A stretch of DNA of 19,902 bases from Pseudomonadota bacterium. Lineage in GTDB: Bacteria > Pseudomonadota > Gammaproteobacteria > Steroidobacterales > Steroidobacteraceae. The notes under the pieces are model-generated. The model searched no databases. It saw nothing but the letters and a program-made list of their open reading frames with translations, and was not told the origin of the DNA. Positions 15,479-19,902 of the stretch are shown here, one piece after another. Position 1 is the stretch's first letter; every line of letters starts with the position of its first letter. Location: positions 1-19,902 of the forward strand of contig JAEYXD010000060.1 in the NCBI GenBank assembly GCA_023428645.1, given 5' to 3'. A program made the translations under genes and the position numbers.

Positions 15479-16875
15479 AAGCCCGCTTCGACGCCGAGAA
15501 ACACGCGATTGCGCCGATACGAGAAGGCGGGCACATCGGCGTCGGCATCGGTGAACACGTACTGGAGCGCGACCATCCAGCGCTCGGTGAGCCTGAGCTC
15601 CGCGGTGGCGCCAACATCGATGCGCCGCTCGGCGCCGAATTCCGCGGCCTCGTAGTCGCTGTGTCGATACGCGAGCGATGCCCGTGCCGCCCACGCTCGC
15701 GACAACGGCACGCGCACGTCCGCTACCAGGCGATGCCGCATCGCCGAGAGCGCCGCCGAGTCGTAGTCGTTCAGCTCGAACGCATAGATCACGCCCGCGG
15801 TCCACGTCCGCAGCTGCCGCGTCAGCCGCCCCGTCAACTCATGACTCGAACCGCCGAAACCAGGGTAGTCGTCGCTGCCGTCGACATGCGTGAGGCGATA
15901 GCGGGCGCGCAGCACGTAGTCGCTCCCGAGCATCCGGACGCCTTGCAGGTACATGCTTTCGCGCACATCGAAGCTCTCGCCATCGAGATACGTCGTGCCG
16001 AGCTGCGTGCCGACATCGAGCGTCCAGGGCGCGAGCCCGAAACGATAGCGCGCACCGGCCCCGACGCCCCATTGATCGAAGTCGCTCAGCTCGCGGTACT
16101 TGAGCAGGGACGCATCCGCATCGATGCGCCACGCGTCGGTCAGTTGCAGCGACGCCGCGAGCAGCGTGTCGCTGTATACGTCGCCACGACGCGCGAATCC
16201 GAGCGACTGGCCGCTCGAGGTGAGCGTCACGTTGTCGTCGTAGCCGATACCGGTCGATGCATAGGCGGCCCATGCAACGTCGCGTCGGGGCGGCGGTGCC
16301 GAGCCGATCGAATCGAGCTGCTCGCGCGCGAGCGCACGCAATTGGGCATCATCGCTGTCCGCGTATACGCGCACGAACTCGTCGATCGCCCGCTGTTCGT
16401 CGTGCTGCGCGAGCGCGACGAGCCCGAGGTTGTAGTGGGCGAGCGTCGCCATCGACGGCGTGAGCGCGGCTCGCTCGAAGGCGGCTCGAGCCCTTTCGTA
16501 GGCACCCGCACGATACGCCGCGACGCCGATATTGAAGTGGATGGCGGGACCGTCCAGGTGCGCCGCAAGCGCGGCTTCGAAGGCGGCCAGCGCTCGCGGA
16601 TAGTCCTGTCGCTCGAATGCGGCCCGACCCTGTTCGAATAACTGCTGCGCCTCCGGGACCTGCGCGCGCAGGAGCGGTGCGCAGGCAACGGCGATGATCC
16701 CGACCAGAACTCGAGCCGCGGCCTTGGGGCTGATTCGGGCGGTCGGGGTGCAGCGGATGTTCCGGCTGCTACGGACGCTCTGGCGGGCCTGGACGGTCTG
16801 GGGGACCTGGACGGTCTGGGGGATCTGGGCGGTCCGGAGATGGGCGGCCCGGAGGACCCGGCCGCTCCGGAGCAT
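15475..16875 (-). CDS. TPR protein with C-terminal outer-membrane beta-barrel (start unresolved)
   Basis: Coding evidence is strong from about 16734 leftwards. A Sec signal-like segment (SPKAAARVLVGIIAVACAPLLRAQ, 16731-16660) is followed by three tetratricopeptide repeats (QLFEQGRAAFERQDYPRALA, HFNIGVAAYRAGAYERARAA, HYNLGLVALAQHDEQRAIDE). From about 16275 a ~266-residue outer-membrane beta-barrel follows, starting TGIGYDDNVTL, with alternating aromatic strands and a terminal Phe (VFLGVEAGF), the usual BAM recognition signal. No standard start codon lies just before the signal peptide. The nearest in-frame ATG (16875) adds 47 residues read from the proline-repeat DNA of the upstream gene in another frame and overlaps it by 107 bp. 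A non-standard start such as ATC 16734 or CTG 16707, or a sequence error, is possible. A role as an outer-membrane channel or translocator with a periplasmic TPR scaffold is inferred. Confidence 0.8.
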   Translation of the reverse strand: MLRSGRVLRAAHLRTAQIPQTVQVPQTVQARQSVRSSRNIRCTPTARISPKAAARVLVGIIAVACAPLLRAQVPEAQQLFEQGRAAFERQDYPRALAAFEAALAAHLDGPAIHFNIGVAAYRAGAYERARAAFERAALTPSMATLAHYNLGLVALAQHDEQRAIDEFVRVYADSDDAQLRALAREQLDSIGSAPPPRRDVAWAAYASTGIGYDDNVTLTSSGQSLGFARRGDVYSDTLLAASLQLTDAWRIDADASLLKYRELSDFDQWGVGAGARYRFGLAPWTLDVGTQLGTTYLDGESFDVRESMYLQGVRMLGSDYVLRARYRLTHVDGSDDYPGFGGSSHELTGRLTRQLRTWTAGVIYAFELNDYDSAALSAMRHRLVADVRVPLSRAWAARASLAYRHSDYEAAEFGAERRIDVGATAELRLTERWMVALQYVFTDADADVPAFSYRRNRVFLGVEAGF

Positions 16876-17326
16876 CTGGACGGTCCGATGGGCCCTGCGG
16901 ATCTGGCCGATTGCCGGGACGATCGTCATTCCCCGGTCGATCGCCAGGGCGATCTTGATTCGGCGGCCGCGGCCGATCGCTCCGTGCGTTGCGCGCTTCT
17001 TCTCGCTGCTGCTGCGCCTCGCGAGCGCGCTCCTTCGCGCGCTCGGACGCATCGCGACCGAGCTCGCGCGCTTCCCTCGCCCGCTCCTGACGCTGCGGCC
17101 CGGACTCAGCCTTGCCCTCGCCCGGGCGAACAGCTTTATCAGGCGAAGCGCGCGCAGGGAGCGGAATGCGGCGAACGACTTCTTCCGACGTCTTGGCATT
17201 CGGATCCACGATGATTTGCATGGTCACATCCAAATCGTCGCGTGCCGCCGACTTTTCCTGCGCCAGAGCGCCAGTGGAAAAGCAGCAAGCGAGCACCAGC
17301 GCGACGATTCGGGCGCAAGCGTTCAT
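16769..17326 (-). CDS. Secreted charged and proline-rich repeat protein
   Basis: The product has 185 aa from ATG 17326, with a GAGG-containing ribosome site upstream and a clear Sec signal (MNACARIVALVLACCFSTGALAQ). Mature regions in order: a short segment DDLDVTMQIIVDPNAKTSEE and VVRRIPLP (31-57); a highly charged, probably helical Arg/Glu/Ala stretch (about 78-116, for example RERAREARELGRDASERAKE); and a C-terminal proline-rich tail (118-185) made of DRP, RPGPPD and RPGPPE units. The tail is encoded by 18-bp tandem repeats. No family is recognised. It is third in the sigma-factor operon, 34 bp after the anti-sigma-like gene and directly before the TPR-barrel gene, so it may be a cell-envelope or surface protein whose export or anchoring depends on the barrel. 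That link is inference. Confidence 0.75.
   Translation of the reverse strand: MNACARIVALVLACCFSTGALAQEKSAARDDLDVTMQIIVDPNAKTSEEVVRRIPLPARASPDKAVRPGEGKAESGPQRQERAREARELGRDASERAKERAREAQQQREEARNARSDRPRPPNQDRPGDRPGNDDRPGNRPDPQGPSDRPDAPERPGPPGRPSPDRPDPPDRPGPPDRPGPPERP
16773..16844. repeat. 18-bp tandem repeats encoding the proline-rich tail
   Basis: Units at 16791-16808 (GGACGGTCTGGGGGACCT) and 16809-16826 differ at one base. The unit at 16773-16790 has three differences, and degenerate copies continue to the right of 16826. Each unit encodes six residues on the minus strand (GPPDRP type), so gain or loss of units would keep the frame of the secreted protein. Confidence 0.7.
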
Positions 17327-17360
17327 ATTGTCCGCCTCGTCATGACCGAGCAAGTTCGCA

Positions 17361-17912
17361 CTAGACACTCTCCTCGACGACGTCGCGCGGCTTGACGACC
17401 AGATGGACGGCGATCCTGCGTGAGCGGCCATCGTGCTCGACGACCGCGACCAGCTCCGCTCGACCCGCCGCGCGCGCGACGACCGGCAACGTCAACACGT
17501 TGCGGCCGCGCTCGAGTCGAGCCTGCCATGCGACCTCGCGCTGATTCTCGAAGCCGTCGAGTTCGACGGCACCGGTCGTCGCGAGTCGTATCGTCACATC
17601 GTCCAACGTGCGCTCGGCGTCGATCACGACATCGATGTGCCGCGCCTCGTCGACCGCCAACGTCACGGCCGCGGCCGGCTCGGGCTGAACGGACGGTCGC
17701 AGCATGATGACTGTCACGAACACGGCAGCCGCGGCGCCGATCGCCGCGCCGAGCCAGGTTTCCGAACGTCCGAACGGGCCGAGCACGCCGCGACGCTCGC
17801 GTTCGCCGGCAGCGACCGCGCGCGCCAACACGCGATCCGCGAACCCGGGACGCGGCTCCGGAACGGGCATGCGCCGCAATGCCTCCGACAACGATGTGCG
17901 ATTTGCTGTCAC
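17361..17912 (-). CDS. Single-pass membrane protein, probable anti-sigma factor of the ECF operon
   Basis: The protein has 183 aa. The GTG start at 17912 overlaps the stop of the sigma-factor gene by four bases (GTGA), typical of translational coupling and of sigma/anti-sigma pairs. Residues 1-50 are a cytoplasmic segment with LRRMPVPEPRPGFADRVLARA, the amphipathic style often seen in anti-sigma N-termini, but there is no HxxxCxxC zinc motif. A single membrane helix lies at about 53-71 (WLGAAIGAAAAVFVTVIML). It is followed by a periplasmic beta-rich domain (VTLAVDEARHIDVVIDAERT and on to RIAVHLVVKPRDV). The role as an anti-sigma factor holding the sigma factor at the membrane is inferred from position and topology, not from a recognised domain. 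The periplasmic domain could sense the envelope signal. Confidence 0.75.
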   Translation of the reverse strand: MTANRTSLSEALRRMPVPEPRPGFADRVLARAVAAGERERRGVLGPFGRSETWLGAAIGAAAAVFVTVIMLRPSVQPEPAAAVTLAVDEARHIDVVIDAERTLDDVTIRLATTGAVELDGFENQREVAWQARLERGRNVLTLPVVARAAGRAELVAVVEHDGRSRRIAVHLVVKPRDVVEESV

Positions 17913-18535
17913 AGATTCACCCGCTGACCGTCATCTCGTACACGAACGTCCTGATCCAAGCGTTCCCTTTCGAGCAGGGCGCGCAATTTTGCGCGTGCAC
18001 GATGAATGCGCGACTTCAGCGTACCGACCGGGGTCGCCGTGATGGCGGCAATTTCGACGAGACTATATTCCTCGATGTCGTGCATCGACAGAACGATGCG
18101 ATGCTCTTCGCTCAACTGTGTCCAGGCGGCCGCGATGCGTTCTTGCACCAGCAGACGCTCGACGTGCATGTCAGGCTCGAGCTCGTCGTCGATGCAGGGC
18201 AGCTCCTGGTCGCTCTCGTCGGCAGCCGCGGTCTCGAGCCCGAATTGCACCGGCGAGGCGCGCTGGCGACGCAGTTGATCGACGAAGAGCCGATACATGA
18301 CCCGCATCGCCCACGGCTTCACCCGATCGAGCGTCCGCAATTCGTCGAGCCGCGGATAGAGCCGGGTCAACAACTCCTGCACGAGGTCTTCCGCTTGATC
18401 GACCGTGCCGGTCCAACGGTATGCGGAACGGAACAACGCAGGGATGTGCTCGCGCATCAGCCGGTCGAACTCCGCCGCGCGCGCGGTGCTCGGTCGCAAT
18501 GAGCGGATGAGGTCCGACAGTCCCATATGCGGCAT
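17909..18535 (-). CDS. ECF-type RNA polymerase sigma factor
   Basis: The protein has 208 aa from ATG 18535; GTG 18547 and ATG 18526 are alternatives and none has a strong ribosome site. Sigma region 2 runs from about residue 24 (EFDRLMREHIPALFRSAYRW) through DQAEDLVQELLTRLYPRL to PWAMRVMYRLFVDQLRR. A ~40-residue acidic linker (ESDQELPCIDDELEPD) follows. Region 4 is TQLSEEHRIVLSMHDIEEYS with VEIAAITATPVGTLKSRIHR, the HTH that reads the -35 element. Regions 1 and 3 are absent, as in ECF factors. It heads a four-gene minus-strand operon with the anti-sigma-like, proline-rich and TPR-barrel genes, and a GGAAC/CGTGTG promoter-like pair lies just upstream, suggesting autoregulation. The ECF group was not assigned. 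Confidence 0.93.
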   Translation of the reverse strand: MPHMGLSDLIRSLRPSTARAAEFDRLMREHIPALFRSAYRWTGTVDQAEDLVQELLTRLYPRLDELRTLDRVKPWAMRVMYRLFVDQLRRQRASPVQFGLETAAADESDQELPCIDDELEPDMHVERLLVQERIAAAWTQLSEEHRIVLSMHDIEEYSLVEIAAITATPVGTLKSRIHRARAKLRALLERERLDQDVRVRDDGQRVNL

Positions 18536-18542
18536 TAGACCG

Positions 18543-18570
18543 CACACGAATCGTCACGTCGAAGGGTTCC
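18543..18570 (-). promoter_or_regulatory. Candidate ECF-sigma autoregulatory promoter
   Basis: On the minus strand GGAAC (18570-18566) is followed after 18 nt, counting one extra C of the -35 as spacer, by CGTGTG (18548-18543). GGAAC is the usual ECF -35 core, and CGT-containing -10 elements are common. Transcription would then start very near 18536, giving an almost leaderless mRNA or favouring the ATG at 18526. Confidence 0.35.
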
Positions 18571-18578
18571 ATCCCATG

Positions 18579-18609
18579 ACGGCGCCGCGCGGATGTTCAC
18601 GGCGCCGCG
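18579..18609. repeat. Direct repeat of an 11-bp motif 20 bp apart, able to form a hairpin
   Basis: ACGGCGCCGCG occurs at 18579-18589 and 18599-18609. Each copy contains the palindrome CGGCGCCG, so the two copies can also pair as an 8-bp stem around a 12-nt loop. It lies in the 85-bp gap between the GGDEF gene's stop and the sigma gene's start. It could be a terminator stem without T-run, or a pair of binding sites. Confidence 0.4.
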
Positions 18610-18620
18610 GCGGCTATCGG

Positions 18621-19622
18621 TCACCGCGCCGCGGGCGCGCTGACGCGATTGCGGCCGGCAAGCTTGCTTCTATAAAGGTAACGATCGGCCTGATCCAGCA
18701 GCGCCTGCGCGGCGACCTCTTCGTCGGGACTCAACGTTTCGAGCGAGCCCACGCCGAGACTCAACGTGACCGAAACATCGGTGCCGGCGACATGAAACGG
18801 CGTCGCCGCGACCGTGCTGCGCAGCCGCTCGGCGACGTCCGTCGCGGTGGCGATACCCGCGCCCGGCAGCACGACGGCGAACTCCTCGCCGCCGATGCGC
18901 GCGATCCAGTCCTCGTCGCGCGGCAGCGCGAAGCGCACGCGATTCGCGAGTTGTCGCAGCAGGTCGTCACCCGCGACGTGGCCATGGCGATCGTTCACGG
19001 CCTTGAAGGCATCGATGTTCAGCACGAGCACCGCGAGCGGACGCTGCGTCGTCAACGCGTGCTCGAGATCCCGCTCCAACCGCGCAAGCAGCCGCGCGCG
19101 CGCCTGCGACGCCGTCGCGATCTCCGGCCCGGGCTGCGAGCGCTCCGCGAGCGCTGCGCGCAAGGCGCGCTCGAGACGAACGATGCGGCTGGCCGTATTG
19201 AGCCGCGCGATGAGCTCCGCCTCGCTGATCTTCTTGCTCAAATAATCGTCTGCGCCCGCCTGCAATCCCGCGATCACGTCCTCGCGCGAGTCGCGCGCCG
19301 TGAGCAGGATGATGTACACGTAAGCGCGCTCGTTGCGCTGGCGGATATCGGCGCACAAGCGCATGCCGTCGCCGTCTTCCAGCCCGCGATCGATGACCAC
19401 GATCTGGAACTGCTCCTCGGCGAGCGCCTCCTTCGCCATGAACACCGAGCGCGCGTACACGACGCGATAGCCATGCGCGACGAGCAATGCTTCGAGCATT
19501 GCCGCCACGTCCTGATCGTCGTCGACGACGAGGACGCTCAGTTGCCGGGGGTGGGGCGAGACCGCCTGCGTCGCTTCGTGATCCTGTAATGCGATCGAGC
19601 CGGTATCCGTGATCTTTGCCAT
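18621..19622 (-). CDS. Response regulator with GGDEF output domain (diguanylate cyclase)
   Basis: The protein has 333 aa from ATG 19622; GTG 19637, with AGGTGAT just before it, is an alternative adding five residues. The N-terminal receiver (about 28-145) has the acidic pair in LVVDDDQD (Asp34/Asp35), phospho-acceptor Asp78 in VIDRGLEDGDG, Thr108 in LLTAR and Lys130 in DDYLSKK. A helical linker (145-190) leads to the GGDEF domain, with NIDAFKAVNDRHGHVAGDDL (202-221), active-site GGEEF (244-248) and the allosteric I-site RDED (235-238) five residues before it. It should make cyclic di-GMP from two GTP when phosphorylated. The first residue of the usual DxDxFK motif is Asn202 instead of Asp, which may weaken metal binding. 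No histidine kinase is present in the window. Confidence 0.92.
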   Translation of the reverse strand: MAKITDTGSIALQDHEATQAVSPHPRQLSVLVVDDDQDVAAMLEALLVAHGYRVVYARSVFMAKEALAEEQFQIVVIDRGLEDGDGMRLCADIRQRNERAYVYIILLTARDSREDVIAGLQAGADDYLSKKISEAELIARLNTASRIVRLERALRAALAERSQPGPEIATASQARARLLARLERDLEHALTTQRPLAVLVLNIDAFKAVNDRHGHVAGDDLLRQLANRVRFALPRDEDWIARIGGEEFAVVLPGAGIATATDVAERLRSTVAATPFHVAGTDVSVTLSLGVGSLETLSPDEEVAAQALLDQADRYLYRSKLAGRNRVSAPAAR

Positions 19623-19638
19623 GCCGCCTGAGCTCACA

Positions 19639-19902
19639 TCACCTGGCCGCGGTACACATCGCCGCCGCGGCCAGGTCCAATCGTGCGAAGGCCGTACTCG
19701 TTCCTAGAGCACGGCAGCGGTTCGGCCCCGCCTGGCCGGCACACGTCACGACGACGTCGCGCGCCGCACGGGCGCCCGCGGGAACGCAACGCACGTCGTA
19801 GCGCGTCGCTCCGTCCGGTTGCGTCTTGCCAGTATCGGGCAAGTACCAATTATCGCCGGCGACCTTCGCGGCCTGCAGCACACGGGCGCGACAGTCTTCG
19901 CT
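19639..19902 (-). CDS. C-terminal part of a cysteine-containing protein (runs off the right edge)
   Basis: An open frame enters from the window edge and ends with TGA at 19641-19639, one base before the GTG alternative of the GGDEF gene. The visible 87 residues contain five Cys (EDCRAR, YDVRCVP, VVVTCAGQ, PNRCRALG, AAMCTAA) and a plausible folded-domain segment (KVAGDNWYLPDTGKTQPDG). No family is recognised. The tight junction with the next gene supports its being a real gene in the same transcript. Disulfide-bonded exported protein is a guess. Confidence 0.5.
   Translation of the reverse strand, partial: SEDCRARVLQAAKVAGDNWYLPDTGKTQPDGATRYDVRCVPAGARAARDVVVTCAGQAGPNRCRALGTSTAFARLDLAAAAMCTAAR

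Noticed and set aside
15100..16641. Plus-strand open frame of 513 codons opposite the TPR-barrel gene
   Set aside because: Antisense shadow with Arg-rich composition; the minus frame has TPRs and barrel strands.

Overview
The window is a dense, GC-rich (clearly above 60%) bacterial chromosome segment. Genes lie on both strands, intergenic gaps are short, and I see no insertion sequences, tRNAs, rRNAs or CRISPR arrays. Lipoproteins, Sec signal peptides and an outer-membrane beta-barrel indicate a Gram-negative organism. The gene mix (YnfA, exonuclease III, a PaoABC-like molybdenum hydroxylase, ECF sigma operon, GGDEF response regulator) suggests an environmental proteobacterium, possibly a gammaproteobacterium of the Steroidobacter/Nevskia kind. 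That placement is an inference from style, not a marker gene.

Left part (1-4608, + strand): a YnfA-type membrane protein, a stand-alone LuxR-type HTH protein and a WHy/LEA14-type lipoprotein lie close together. They are followed by an MFS transporter with a LacI-family regulator directly downstream (probably a sugar or glycoside uptake unit), and then exonuclease III.

Middle (4614-10227): on the minus strand a DUF763 protein containing a helix-hairpin-helix motif precedes an S41B-type exported peptidase. A purine-type phosphoribosyltransferase is divergent from the DUF763 gene. After the only gap above 300 bp (7887-8220) come two exported proteins on the plus strand: a six-bladed YWTD propeller lipoprotein and a secreted protein of unknown function.

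10270-14074 (minus) is a three-gene operon with TGATG stop/start overlaps. It encodes the 2Fe-2S, FAD/4Fe-4S and molybdopterin subunits of a PaoABC (YagTSR)-like aldehyde oxidoreductase. A GT1 glycosyltransferase is divergent at 14156-15478.

15475-18535 (minus) is the most unusual block. An ECF sigma factor is translationally coupled to a single-TM anti-sigma-like protein, followed by a secreted proline-rich repeat protein and a TPR plus outer-membrane beta-barrel protein whose start codon cannot be found by normal rules. The layout suggests an ECF-controlled envelope or surface export module.

Right edge (18621-19902, minus): a receiver-GGDEF response regulator with an unusual Asn at a metal-ligand position, preceded by the end of a cysteine-containing protein that runs off the window. 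Bases 1-43 are too short to assign.
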